Shown in pieces: positions 34,053 through 42,754 of a stretch of DNA of 64,000 nt. Position numbers and translations under genes: made by a program. The notes beneath the pieces were generated by a model. It ran no database searches. It was not told the DNA's origin and saw only the letters and a program-made list of their open reading frames with translations. How positions within the stretch are numbered: the stretch's first letter is position 1; the number at the start of each line of letters is the position of its first letter. Origin of the DNA: JAUIAI01 sp045106815 (lineage in GTDB: Bacteria; Pseudomonadota; Gammaproteobacteria; Burkholderiales; Burkholderiaceae_E); NCBI GenBank assembly GCA_045106815.1, contig JBGCFG010000015.1, positions 1 through 64,000 on the forward strand, in the 5' to 3' direction.

Positions 34053-35165
34053 CTAGTTAAGCGTGAATTTCGCCACGCCTTTTTCGTTGGTTTTACTCTT
34101 CAAATCAACCAGCTGCCCCCGGAACTCAATGGCGACCCCAGCCGGGTTACCAATCTGGACCATCATGGGCGGCGTGCCGTCCAGCCTGAATGATTGATTG
34201 GCATCCTGTGTGCCTGACAGCAGGCTCACGCCATCTTTGTGAGTGATATCGATCCAGGCGCGCTTCTTGAAGTGCACATGAACTGGTTCGCTCTCAGGCA
34301 TTTGCACCGGAAACGTCGTCACCGCCCCGGCGACGCGAGTGCGGTCATCGCCGACACTCTCAGCCTGACTCGGCGCAGCGGTCACGCGCGCCGGAGCGCC
34401 CGTCCCTTCCACAGCCGTAATGGTAGCGGGTTCAGACGTCAACCGAATGATTGAGCCGCCGGTTCCAATGCTGGGTGTGCCCAATGCCGGTGCGCTATTG
34501 ACGCGAGCAGTGTCAGCATTGCCGGCCTGTCCATCTGTCATGCGGATAGTCGGCTGCAAAGCACTCCCCTGGCTTGCGGCGGACAGATCAACTCTTGGCT
34601 GCGCGCCTGGAATCGGTACTTGCTGCACGCGGGCTGTTCCGGCCGGATCGCTCTGCGACCCAAGCAAGATCAAGCTCATACCCACGAAGAACACTGCGCT
34701 AGCTGCCCCCAGCCATTGCCAGCGGTAAGTCTTAGCGCGATCCAGCCAACCCGAGCGCTCGCGACCAAGCCCGACAGTCTGGCTAGCGTTCCGAGCAACT
34801 GATTCGATAGCGGCAGTCGGTTCAAGGACGGTCGGTTGGGCAAAGCCCCCGACGTGATCAATCAAAGGTGTGACATCCACCGGGATTTGCTTCGCATAGG
34901 CTCTGAGCGCCGCCCTGACAAACGCAAGATCGGGCAACTGGTCCCATCTCTCAGCGTCAAGTGCGAGCACCTGCGAAGGTGACAATCGCAGACGGGCTGC
35001 GAGCGCCTCAACACTCAGACCAGCCGAAGCCCTGGCCTCCGCCAACTGCTGGCCACTGCCAATTTTTCGGATATCAGGCGGGCTGTCAGTAGGTAGCGCC
35101 ACCTCAAGCAGTGAGTTCGTGACAGGTTTAATAACGCCGTCATCAGTGAGCGGGTCGATAGTCAT
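34053..35165 (-). CDS. rodZ: RodZ-like cytoskeletal cell-shape protein
   Basis: 370 residues. An N-terminal helix-turn-helix of the Xre type (QQLAEARASAGLSVEALAAR, LRLSPSQVLALDAERWDQLP, about 38-80) faces the cytoplasm and binds MreB in RodZ. One membrane helix (WQWLGAASAVFFVGMSLILL, about 148-167) follows, then a Ser/Ala/Pro-rich linker and a DUF4115 periplasmic beta domain (VHVHFKKRAWIDITHKDGV to the end). Its place between pilF and ispG is the standard one. Confidence 0.92.
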   Translation of the reverse strand: MTIDPLTDDGVIKPVTNSLLEVALPTDSPPDIRKIGSGQQLAEARASAGLSVEALAARLRLSPSQVLALDAERWDQLPDLAFVRAALRAYAKQIPVDVTPLIDHVGGFAQPTVLEPTAAIESVARNASQTVGLGRERSGWLDRAKTYRWQWLGAASAVFFVGMSLILLGSQSDPAGTARVQQVPIPGAQPRVDLSAASQGSALQPTIRMTDGQAGNADTARVNSAPALGTPSIGTGGSIIRLTSEPATITAVEGTGAPARVTAAPSQAESVGDDRTRVAGAVTTFPVQMPESEPVHVHFKKRAWIDITHKDGVSLLSGTQDANQSFRLDGTPPMMVQIGNPAGVAIEFRGQLVDLKSKTNEKGVAKFTLN

Positions 35166-35167
35166 AC

Positions 35168-35962
35168 TCAGTTCAACTTGCCTTCACGCAGCAGGCCTGC
35201 CTCTCTCGAAGCTGGAAATTTCCGACGTAGTTGAGTGCCGAGGCTCAGATAGCCATCCCGGTTGCCGCGCGCCTGCTCAACGCGCAAGGCAAGCCAAAGC
35301 GTTTGCGCAGAGGGCTCATGACTTTTGATGAGTCGCTGCGAGTAAAAATGAGCTTTTTCAAGGTCCTGCTGCTCAAGGTAAATCTCGCTGAGATTGAACA
35401 TGGCAACTGGGTTGCTTGGATCAACTTTGAACGCCCGTTGCAGATACTGCTCGGCGCCGGCGACATCCCCTTCGCGTCGCAGACATACCCCAGCATTGTG
35501 AAGGGGCCGAGAGGGGGACGAATACAAACGGTCGGAGGCTGCCCGCTCAAATAAGGGAATCGCCTCTTCGGTTCTGCCACTCTGGCACAGGAACCAGCCG
35601 TAGTTGTTGCTCAGGTCGGCATTGCCGGGCGCCAACTCCAGCGCCTGCTTGAAGCTCGACTCAGCCTTGGCCGGGTCGCTCAAGTCCATGTATATCAGAC
35701 CAAGCATGCCGTAGGCCTGCGCATAGTCAGGGTCAATATTAAGGGCCGTACGCAGCTCGTCTAATGCCGTTGAGTAGTTGCGCTGCTGGTAATGCCCCGC
35801 CGCCAGTTCAAGACGAATCCGGGCACGCCGACGCTCCTCGGTATCGACCTCGGCCTTCGGAATAACCGAGGTATCACCCGCGCCACTCGACACCGGCCCT
35901 TGCGGACCAGCACAGGCCGTCAGCAGCGCCAAAAAACTTACGGTAGTCAGAAACCGAATCAT
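35168..35962 (-). CDS. pilF: Type IV pilus biogenesis lipoprotein PilF (PilW), TPR
   Basis: 264 residues. The signal peptide ends in LLTAC with Cys17 as lipidation site. TPR units follow: ALDELRTALNIDPDYAQAYG, LIYMDLSDPAKAESSFKQAL, LSNNYGWFLCQSGRTEEAIP, AEQYLQRAFKVDPSNPVAM. In Pseudomonas PilF is the pilotin for the PilQ secretin; in Neisseria PilW serves pilus stability. Its start overlaps the rlmN stop by ATGA and it precedes rodZ by two bases. Confidence 0.93.
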   Translation of the reverse strand: MIRFLTTVSFLALLTACAGPQGPVSSGAGDTSVIPKAEVDTEERRRARIRLELAAGHYQQRNYSTALDELRTALNIDPDYAQAYGMLGLIYMDLSDPAKAESSFKQALELAPGNADLSNNYGWFLCQSGRTEEAIPLFERAASDRLYSSPSRPLHNAGVCLRREGDVAGAEQYLQRAFKVDPSNPVAMFNLSEIYLEQQDLEKAHFYSQRLIKSHEPSAQTLWLALRVEQARGNRDGYLSLGTQLRRKFPASREAGLLREGKLN

Positions 35963-37137
35963 GAACGAACCTCCGAAATGGGCACAATCGAACGATGTCC
36001 CGATGAAATTCTTTGTGCAAGGCGGGTCCGGTCCACCACCTCACCAGCGAGTTGTCCGCACGCCGCATCGATATCGTCACCGCGTGTTTTACGCACGGTC
36101 GTGACGATGCCGGCATCGTTTAGATGCCGGGCGAACTCGCTGATCCGCTCACGCGGACTGCATTGCAGACCAGAACTGGGAAAAGGATTAAACGGAATCA
36201 GGTTGAATTTGCACGGCACATCGCGCACGAGATCGATCAGCTCCCGCGCATGAGCAGTAGCGTCATTGATGCCGTCAAGCATGACGTACTCAAACGTGAT
36301 GAAGTCGCGAGGCGCCCGTGCTAGATAGCGTTTGCAAGCACTCATCAATTCAGCCAAAGGATACTTTCGATTCAATGGCACAAGATCATCGCGCAAGACA
36401 TCATTTGACGCGTGTAGCGAAACAGCGAGCGCCGACGGGCAGTCATTCATGAGGCGATCCATCATGGGCACAACCCCTGACGTTGAGACGGTCACGCGGC
36501 GTCTCGACAGACCGTATGCGTGGTCATCAAGTAGCAGGCGAAGCGCCGCCAGCATGGGTTGATAATTTTGCAGCGGCTCACCCATGCCCATAAACACAAC
36601 ATTAGTGATCGTGCGCGCGGCCGGATCGCCGTCGGCGTTAGCCTTTTTCTCGTAGGCATTCAGCGCGTGCAGGCAATACCAGACCTGGCCAATGATTTCA
36701 GCAGCGCTCAGGTTTCGCGAGAATCCCTGTTTGCCTGTTGAACAGAACCGACAATTCACCGCGCACCCAGCCTGAGTCGAAATGCACAAAGTACCGCGAT
36801 TGACCTCCGGTATGAACACGGTTTCAACCGCATTGCCTGCGCCAACATCAAGCAACCACTTGCGCGTGCCGTCTGAGGCCGTTTTATCGGATATGACAGG
36901 CAAAGAACTGACCGTTGCCAATTGGGTTAATCGCTCGCGCAGTGACTTCGCAATGTCGGTCATTTGAGAAAAGTCGCTGACGCCGCGTTGATGCACCCAG
37001 CGCAGCACCTGTCGCGCACGAAACGGCTTCTCACCAATGTCAGTGAAGAAAGCCTGCATCGATTGCAGGTCTAGTCCGAGCAAATTCGTTGCCCCCGCTG
37101 CGGGAGCTTCATCAGACTGCGCTTGGGTGGATTGCAT
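35959..37137 (-). CDS. rlmN: Dual-specificity RNA methyltransferase RlmN
   Basis: Start taken at ATG 37137 (MQSTQAQSDE); the frame runs on to 37293 but that part overlaps ndk. The 392-residue radical SAM enzyme has the cluster motif GCAVNCRFCSTG (CxxxCxxC), GMGEPLQNYQPML, VSTSGVVPMMD and the C-terminal RGDDIDAACGQLAG with the reactive cysteine. It methylates A2503 of 23S rRNA and A37 of some tRNAs. The order ndk-rlmN-pilF is conserved. Confidence 0.97.
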   Translation of the reverse strand: MQSTQAQSDEAPAAGATNLLGLDLQSMQAFFTDIGEKPFRARQVLRWVHQRGVSDFSQMTDIAKSLRERLTQLATVSSLPVISDKTASDGTRKWLLDVGAGNAVETVFIPEVNRGTLCISTQAGCAVNCRFCSTGKQGFSRNLSAAEIIGQVWYCLHALNAYEKKANADGDPAARTITNVVFMGMGEPLQNYQPMLAALRLLLDDHAYGLSRRRVTVSTSGVVPMMDRLMNDCPSALAVSLHASNDVLRDDLVPLNRKYPLAELMSACKRYLARAPRDFITFEYVMLDGINDATAHARELIDLVRDVPCKFNLIPFNPFPSSGLQCSPRERISEFARHLNDAGIVTTVRKTRGDDIDAACGQLAGEVVDRTRLAQRISSGHRSIVPISEVRS

Positions 37138-37186
37138 CGTTACGGGCCAGATTCTCTTAAGCCAGGGAAACTCGCTGACTAAGGTA

Positions 37187-37609
37187 TTAGCGCGAGTAAA
37201 CCGACATGCCGGGGAAGAAAAATGCAATTTCCTGGGCGGCTGTTTCAGGAGCGTCAGAACCATGCACGGCATTGGCATCAATGCTGTCGGCAAAGTCGGC
37301 GCGAATGGTGCCGGCGGCGGCCTCTTTTGGGTTGGTTGCTCCCATCAGATCGCGATTCTTTTGGATTGCGTTTTCACCTTCAAGAACCTGCAACATCACC
37401 GGCCCTGAAATCATGAACTCAACCAGGTCACCAAAGAAGGGACGGTCCTTATGAACAGCGTAAAAGGCCTCGGCCTCGCCGCGGGAGAGATGCTGCATCC
37501 GTGAAGCAACGATTTTCAAACCGCCGTCTTCGAAACGTGAGTAAATCTTGCCGATAACGTTTTTGGCAACAGCGTCAGGCTTGATGATTGAGAAAGTGCG
37601 TTCTGTCAT
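37187..37609 (-). CDS. ndk: Nucleoside diphosphate kinase
   Basis: 140 residues, typical length. The N-terminus RTFSIIKPDAVAKNVIGKI and the active-site NAVHGSDAPETA, with the phosphorylated histidine (about residue 117), are diagnostic. It balances NTP pools by transferring gamma-phosphates. It begins the long minus-strand housekeeping block that runs to hflC and beyond. Confidence 0.98.
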   Translation of the reverse strand: MTERTFSIIKPDAVAKNVIGKIYSRFEDGGLKIVASRMQHLSRGEAEAFYAVHKDRPFFGDLVEFMISGPVMLQVLEGENAIQKNRDLMGATNPKEAAAGTIRADFADSIDANAVHGSDAPETAAQEIAFFFPGMSVYSR

Positions 37610-37962
37610 GGTTGGTTCGCTTATCTAGAGTTCTTTAGAGGTTAGGTTGCTTAGTTGGGTCGCATAAGTTGCTAGCGCTCAGCCCGGTTCATCCGTGAAA
37701 GATCGTGTATCCAGAGCTTGTTCGTTTCAGGAACCTGTTCGTTGCAAGCCTCGGTAGTAGAGCCAAGCGCGGTAATAGAGGCAAGCGCGGTAATAGAGGC
37801 AAGGTTCAATTAGTCATCACCGGCTAGCCAATATTCAGCTAGTCAAGATGCGGCTGCTCACGCCGGCGAAGCTCAATCCCTGGAAGCTTCATCCTTGGTT
37901 AACCTGACATTTTAGCATAGGTCAAACTGCTAAATCTTTGTTTTCGAGGGCATTTCCGGATG
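37610..37962. other. 353-base intergenic region between ndk and rlmD
   Basis: No gene, tRNA or clear terminator is seen. The only structure is the tandem 18-bp repeat listed separately. It must hold the promoter of ndk, but no convincing box pair was found on the minus strand. Confidence 0.6.
37744..37803. repeat. Tandem 18-bp repeat (three copies plus a partial)
   Basis: Unit GCAAGCGCGGTAATAGAG. The copy at 37781-37798 is exact; that at 37762-37780 has one inserted base (GCCAAGCG); that at 37744-37761 is degenerate (GCAAGCCTCGGTAGTAGA); a partial GCAAG follows at 37799-37803. It lies upstream of ndk and may vary in copy number between strains. Confidence 0.8.
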
Positions 37963-39300
37963 CTAGGAGCGCTCAAAGCGCGCCATTGATTCAACATGGG
38001 AGGTATGCGGAAACATGTTCACAACACCCGCATCAGTCAGCCGGTACCCTGCCCCGTTTACCAGCATGCCAGCGTCCCGGGCAAGCGTCGCAGGGTTACA
38101 CGAAACATAGACGATTCGCTTGGGTCGGGCAGCCGCGTCGCTGTCAGCAATCGCCTGGCAGACCTGAGCAGCCCCTTCTCGCGGCGGATCAATCAACAGC
38201 TTGTCAAAACGGCCAAGCTCAGGCCAGTTTTGAGCATCGATTTTGAAGAGGTTTTGGGCCACGAAGCGGGTGCGGTCAGCCAGCCCGTTGTCACGAGCGC
38301 CTTGTTCGGCCCGATTTATCAAGCCCTCGTTTACTTCAATACCGGTCACGCTGGCGCCCCGAACGGCAATCGGCAGTGAAAAGTTGCCCAGGCCGCAAAA
38401 CAAATCGGCTATGGATTCGCCCTCACGAGGCTCGAGTAGCCGGAGTGCCTGCGAGATCATTGATCGATTGACAGCCATATTGACCTGGGTGAAATCCGGG
38501 GGCAAATACGGCATCTTCAGACCAAACTCAGGCAGGTGATAAAAGAGGCTCGCATCAGACGGATTAAGCGGCGACATGGTGTCTGGCCCCTTGGGCTGCA
38601 GCCAAACCTGCACATCATGCTCACCAGCAAATCGGCGGATCTGTTCAATATCTGAAGCAGGCAGTGGGTCGAGGTGGCGAAATACCAGTGCCAGCCGAAG
38701 GCGGTCTGGCTGGTCCTCTCTTTCGCTCACCGCCATCTCCACTTGGGGAATCCGCATGCGCATGATGAGCCCACCAATGAGCGTACGAAGCGGCATCAAC
38801 AAGGCACTGGCAAAGGGTGGCAGCACGTGACAAGTTTGCATGTCCGCCACATAACTAGAGCCCTTCTCGCGAAACCCCACAAGGACCTTTTCTTTCTTGA
38901 TGACATACCGTGATGACAATCGGGCCCGGTACCTGTAGCCCCAATCGGGCCCGGATAGAGGACGCATCACCCGCTCAGGCGGACAATCACCCAAGTGGGC
39001 AAGTTGGTCTTCCAGCACGCGTTGCTTCACCGCAACCTGGGCTGCCGGCGCTAAATGCTGCATAGAGCAGCCGCCACAGACACCAAAATGCGGGCAAAGC
39101 GGACGTACACGTTGAGCACTCTCCCGCTCAATGCTCACTGTCTGGGCAACATCAAAACGCGGTTTGCGCCGGACAATTTCGGCCAGGACCGTTTCGCCCC
39201 CCAGCGCTCCGCGAACAAACACGACTTTTCCGTCGTGTTTGGCGACACCAGCCGCATTCAAATCTACCGAGTCTGGCGTCAGACGAATGAGTTCACTCAT
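37963..39300 (-). CDS. rlmD: 23S rRNA (uracil-1939-C5)-methyltransferase RlmD
   Basis: Start at ATG 39300 (MSELIRLTP), which overlaps the stop of the exonuclease gene and follows GGAAGG; four further codons are open upstream. The 445-residue protein has a TRAM-like N-terminus, the [4Fe-4S] cysteines in CPHFGVCGGCSMQH with a further conserved cysteine near TCHVLP, the SAM motif DLFCGLGNFSLP, IDPPREGA and the catalytic cysteine in VSCNPATLARD. It makes m5U1939. In Betaproteobacteria it commonly ends the surE-pcm-nlpD-rpoS-rlmD group; here rpoS is replaced by the exonuclease gene. Confidence 0.95.
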   Translation of the reverse strand: MSELIRLTPDSVDLNAAGVAKHDGKVVFVRGALGGETVLAEIVRRKPRFDVAQTVSIERESAQRVRPLCPHFGVCGGCSMQHLAPAAQVAVKQRVLEDQLAHLGDCPPERVMRPLSGPDWGYRYRARLSSRYVIKKEKVLVGFREKGSSYVADMQTCHVLPPFASALLMPLRTLIGGLIMRMRIPQVEMAVSEREDQPDRLRLALVFRHLDPLPASDIEQIRRFAGEHDVQVWLQPKGPDTMSPLNPSDASLFYHLPEFGLKMPYLPPDFTQVNMAVNRSMISQALRLLEPREGESIADLFCGLGNFSLPIAVRGASVTGIEVNEGLINRAEQGARDNGLADRTRFVAQNLFKIDAQNWPELGRFDKLLIDPPREGAAQVCQAIADSDAAARPKRIVYVSCNPATLARDAGMLVNGAGYRLTDAGVVNMFPHTSHVESMARFERS

Positions 39301-40091
39301 GCCGCCTTCCACGCCGAAAGAAACGCTTGCCAGTGGGGCTGAGCGCTCTGCTCCAACGTGCTACGCAGCAATTGGATTTCCTGCTCATAGCGAGCGGCAT
39401 CCCACTGACCGCGAATAAGCTGATAGCGGCAAAACATTAAATAGGTGTTGGCAACATCAGTCTCACAGTAGTCGCGAATCTCATTGAGTTTGCCAGCCTG
39501 ATAACCAGCCCATACCTGACCACCATCCATGCCAAGCTTGCCCGGAAACCCGCAGAGTTTGACCAACTCGTCCAACGGCGCATTGGCTCGCGGCGAATAC
39601 ATGGCGAGCAGATCCATCAGATCAAGGTGACGCGAGTGATAACGACTGATGTAGTTGTTCCATTTGAAATCGCGATCATTGTCGCCCATATCCCAGAAGC
39701 GAGCGGCATCAACACCGTGAATCAGACAGCGATAATTCATCACCGGCAGGTCGAATCCGCTGCCGTTCCATGACACGATCTGCGGCGTGTAGCGGTCAAC
39801 TTGTTTGAAAAACAAACGCAGGAGCTTTTCTTCGGAGTCTTCAGGCTGACCCAGGCAGCGTACAAGCAGGCCATCTTCTGCTCTGAGCAAACAAGCGATT
39901 GCCACAACGCGGTGCTGATGCAGGGGCAAAAACTCATGGCCTGTTTTTTCTTTGCGCGCGTCCGTGAAAACTTTCACAACCGCATCATCATCGAGCTCGT
40001 CACTCGCATGCTGCCCATCTGCGTCAAGCAGCACCCGCAGGCCCGCAACGTCAGGAATAGTCTCTATGTCGAAACAAAGTACAGGGGTCAC
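39297..40091 (-). CDS. 3'-5' exonuclease of the DNA polymerase B proofreading type (PolB exo-like)
   Basis: 264 residues of the DEDD/RNase H fold. ExoI motif FDIETIPD (about 6-13) carries the first Asp/Glu pair, VSWNGSGFDLPVMN (about 110-123) is ExoII, and the late YCETDVANTYLM (about 210) is ExoIII with Tyr-type spacing. It fits the stand-alone PolB-like 3'-5' exonuclease family (PF10108). The role in bacteria is not established; trimming of DNA 3' ends is implied. It overlaps rlmD by ATGA and lies where rpoS is usually found. Confidence 0.9.
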   Translation of the reverse strand: MTPVLCFDIETIPDVAGLRVLLDADGQHASDELDDDAVVKVFTDARKEKTGHEFLPLHQHRVVAIACLLRAEDGLLVRCLGQPEDSEEKLLRLFFKQVDRYTPQIVSWNGSGFDLPVMNYRCLIHGVDAARFWDMGDNDRDFKWNNYISRYHSRHLDLMDLLAMYSPRANAPLDELVKLCGFPGKLGMDGGQVWAGYQAGKLNEIRDYCETDVANTYLMFCRYQLIRGQWDAARYEQEIQLLRSTLEQSAQPHWQAFLSAWKAA

Positions 40092-40131
40092 AGCAGCTTG
40101 TCGGTGGTTAGGCCCGGTGGCTCATCCGCTG

Positions 40132-41127
40132 TCAGTTTGCGCTGGGCGGCAAGTAGCTAATCGGGTCAACGGGCTTGCCCAGGCGTCGAATCTCAAAGTG
40201 CAGCCGTGGTAGATCGGTTCCCGAACTACCCAGCTCAGCGATGCGCTGACCCTGACGTACCGCCTGTCCTTCTTTGACCAACAATGCCCGATTATTGCCA
40301 TAGACCGACAGCAGGTCATCATCATGCTCAACGATCAACAGCTTGCCATAGCCACGCGGACCCAAGCCGCTAAAAATCACGCGTCCGTCCGCCGCGGCCG
40401 ACACCGGATCGCCAGCTTTTCCCGCGATCGCGATACCCATGCTTTTGGGGTCAGTAAAACTCTGCGTAACGTCACCTGCGGCGGGCCATATGAAGGGCCG
40501 ATCAGCATTGGCGGCAGCTGGCGCAACCTCAGGCGCAACTGCGGGAGGCGCCCCCGTGCCGCTGGCGGCATCGGGTGAACTCTGTGGCAATGACTCAGTG
40601 GTTGGCGCGCGACTAGCGATCGGAGGCATCGCAGGACCGGCGCCCGAACTTGCTGGCTGGTCTGCCGTATCGGCAGCCCCGGCAGATGGGTCGGCAGTCA
40701 CCATGGGAGGCTGCGATCCGGGCGCTGGCGTCATGGTGATGAGCGGTGCTGATCCCGCGCCTTCATCCGCGGCAATGGGACTGGTCTCAATTCGGCCACT
40801 TTGGATTGGCACCGATTCAACATCTGGCCCCTGACCCGCCGCAACATCGGCCGCCGAAGACGGGGCTGAATCAGCCGCTGCCAGAGGCGGCTGAGCCGCT
40901 ACCACCGGCGCAGTGCCTGGCATTAAGGCTTCCTGCCTGCCTGGGGTCGCGCGAAGGTCTGGATTTTTGGAATCGAACACGGGCGCTTGACCACGGGCTT
41001 CAGTCAGCGAACGATTTTCAACGGGAGCCGGCAGCCCGCCAGAGCTCGCGCACCCTGCCAGCGTAACAATGACGAGTGAGCCCAGAACGATGGGGCCAGA
41101 CAGACCGGTAGGACGAAGGGGGTTCAT
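40132..41127 (-). CDS. nlpD: NlpD-like lipoprotein with degenerate LytM (M23) domain
   Basis: Start at ATG 41127 (MNPLRPTG). The lipobox LAGC follows a hydrophobic segment. The middle (about 30-220) is Pro/Ala/Ser-rich low complexity and I see no LysM domain, unlike E. coli NlpD. The C-terminal LytM domain (about 221-330) has PAAGDVTQSFTDPKSMGIAI, VIFSGLGPRGYGKLLIVEHD, GQRIAELGSSGTDLPRLHFE and LGKPVDPISYLPP. The zinc-binding His and Asp of active M23 peptidases are missing, as in NlpD/EnvC, which activate amidases (AmiC) for septal peptidoglycan splitting. It lies after pcm, as nlpD does. Confidence 0.85.
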   Translation of the reverse strand: MNPLRPTGLSGPIVLGSLVIVTLAGCASSGGLPAPVENRSLTEARGQAPVFDSKNPDLRATPGRQEALMPGTAPVVAAQPPLAAADSAPSSAADVAAGQGPDVESVPIQSGRIETSPIAADEGAGSAPLITMTPAPGSQPPMVTADPSAGAADTADQPASSGAGPAMPPIASRAPTTESLPQSSPDAASGTGAPPAVAPEVAPAAANADRPFIWPAAGDVTQSFTDPKSMGIAIAGKAGDPVSAAADGRVIFSGLGPRGYGKLLIVEHDDDLLSVYGNNRALLVKEGQAVRQGQRIAELGSSGTDLPRLHFEIRRLGKPVDPISYLPPSAN

Positions 41128-41161
41128 GGTCAATACTTTTTCAGGTGGTTTCGGGGCCGCG

Positions 41162-41896
41162 CTAGCGGGTACCTCCGACCATTGGCACAAACCGCACTGC
41201 GTCCAGCTCAGTTAGGTGCCAGTCGGTAAACGAGAAACGCTCAACCAGGCAAAGTCGCTGACGGCCGGCCCGGCTGACGGGCGCTACGAGGCGACCGCCA
41301 ACACGAATAAGGTGCAACAAGACATCTGGGATTTCGCCATCAAGTGCCGCCGCCAGCACAATCGCGTGAAACGGTGGCGAATTCTTAAGACCAAGATGTC
41401 CATCACTGTGAATCAGTCGAACATTTTTGATGCCCGCCTGCTTCAGGTTTCGGCTTGCCTTGTCATGCAGAGCTTTTAACCGTTCTACCGAGACGACCTG
41501 CCCAAACACATGGGACAAAACAGCGGCCTGGTAGCCACAGCCACTGCCAATTTCAAGCACCCGTGCGCCGCGACGGTCTGCTGGCAGAACGGGCCTAACT
41601 GCCAGCTCCACCATGCGAGCGACAATGCTCGGCTTTGAGATCGTTTGCTCCAGGCCAATCGGGAGAGCAACATCTTCGTAGGCGCGGCTCGCGAGCGCCG
41701 CATCGACAAACAAGTGGCGCGGGACGTGAGCCATTGCATCGAGTACCACTGGGTCCTTAACGCCGCGGGTCTCAAGCGCCTCGGCCATCGTCCATCGGGT
41801 GGCATCCGAATCAAGACCGAGCCCGGCCGGTGAAGACCGGCCTGGCCTGCCGCTGGCAGGTGCGAGGACGGCGCTCACAGGATTTCCTGCGCCCAT
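41162..41896 (-). CDS. pcm: Protein-L-isoaspartate O-methyltransferase
   Basis: 244 residues, about 30 longer at the N-terminus than E. coli Pcm. The core has MAHVPRHLFVDAALASRAYE, the PIGLEQTISKPSIVARM segment, SAM motif I LEIGSGCGYQAAVL and GGRLVAPV near the end. It repairs isoaspartyl residues in aged proteins. It overlaps surE by 22 bases and precedes nlpD, a conserved stress-survival group. ATG in MAEALETRG (codon 37) is a possible shorter start. Confidence 0.94.
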   Translation of the reverse strand: MGAGNPVSAVLAPASGRPGRSSPAGLGLDSDATRWTMAEALETRGVKDPVVLDAMAHVPRHLFVDAALASRAYEDVALPIGLEQTISKPSIVARMVELAVRPVLPADRRGARVLEIGSGCGYQAAVLSHVFGQVVSVERLKALHDKASRNLKQAGIKNVRLIHSDGHLGLKNSPPFHAIVLAAALDGEIPDVLLHLIRVGGRLVAPVSRAGRQRLCLVERFSFTDWHLTELDAVRFVPMVGGTR

Positions 41897-42624
41897 GACT
41901 CAACCTCAGCCATCTGCTGCTCGCTAGTCAAATCCATACGTAGCGGTGTAACAGACACAAAACCCGAATCCGTTGCATGAAAATCAGTGCCCGGGCCTGC
42001 CTCACGTGCACTGCCTGGCGGCCCAATCCAGTAAATCTTCTCGCCGCGCGGATTTTCACTCTGAATGACCGGCTCGGCATGGTGGCGCTTACCCAGCCGG
42101 GTCACTTGCAGCCCCTGCATCTCCTGTCGGGCAAGCGCTGGAAAATTAACATTGAGCAGCGTCGAAGCCGGCAGCGGGTTTGCGAAAAAGTGGGCAACGA
42201 TATCCCGCGCAATCGGCGCAATGCTGTCAAGGTGCGGATAGCCTCGCTTGACCAGCGAGAACGCAATGGCCGGCACGCCCAGCAAATGCCCTTCGGTTGC
42301 AGCGGCGACGGTCCCTGAATAGATAGTGTCGTCCCCCATATTGGCACCGTCATTGATGCCGGAAACAACCATATCGGGCCGGGTATCAAGCAGCCCAGTC
42401 ATCGCAATGTGCACGCAATCGGTGGGAGTGCCATTGACATAGTAGTACCCACTGTCGGCCTTGCGCACGGACAGGGGACGATCAAGCGTGAGCGAATTGG
42501 ACGAACCACTGCGATCCCGCTCGGGCGCAACCACTGTCACGGTCGCCAGATCCCCGAGGACTCGTTCAAGCGCAGCCAGCCCCGGCGAAAAGTAACCGTC
42601 GTCATTACTCAGAAGTATGTGCAT
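41875..42624 (-). CDS. surE: 5'/3'-nucleotidase SurE
   Basis: 249 residues. The N-terminal MHILLSNDDGYFSPG carries the metal-binding Asp-Asp; PERDRSGSSNSLTLDRP, GTPTDCVHIA and VVSGINDGANMGDDTIYSGT are all family signatures. SurE is a metal-dependent phosphatase acting on nucleoside monophosphates and short polyphosphate. It begins the surE-pcm-nlpD group. A 130-base gap to the CBS gene holds no clear feature. Confidence 0.97.
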   Translation of the reverse strand: MHILLSNDDGYFSPGLAALERVLGDLATVTVVAPERDRSGSSNSLTLDRPLSVRKADSGYYYVNGTPTDCVHIAMTGLLDTRPDMVVSGINDGANMGDDTIYSGTVAAATEGHLLGVPAIAFSLVKRGYPHLDSIAPIARDIVAHFFANPLPASTLLNVNFPALARQEMQGLQVTRLGKRHHAEPVIQSENPRGEKIYWIGPPGSAREAGPGTDFHATDSGFVSVTPLRMDLTSEQQMAEVESWAQEIL

Positions 42625-42754
42625 CGATACAGTTTATCGGAGCCCCTGCCCCGGCGGCACACGCTGTCGGTTCTATCGGACAGTCGAGTCTGTTACACAG
42701 AGTTGAATCGGGCGAAAAATCAGGCGCTTAGATGGACCCCAGCCTAGCCCTGGC

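Noticed and set aside
37138..37293. N-terminal extension of rlmN
   Set aside because: It overlaps the ndk coding region antisense-frame wise on the same strand, and RlmN homology begins after ATG 37137.
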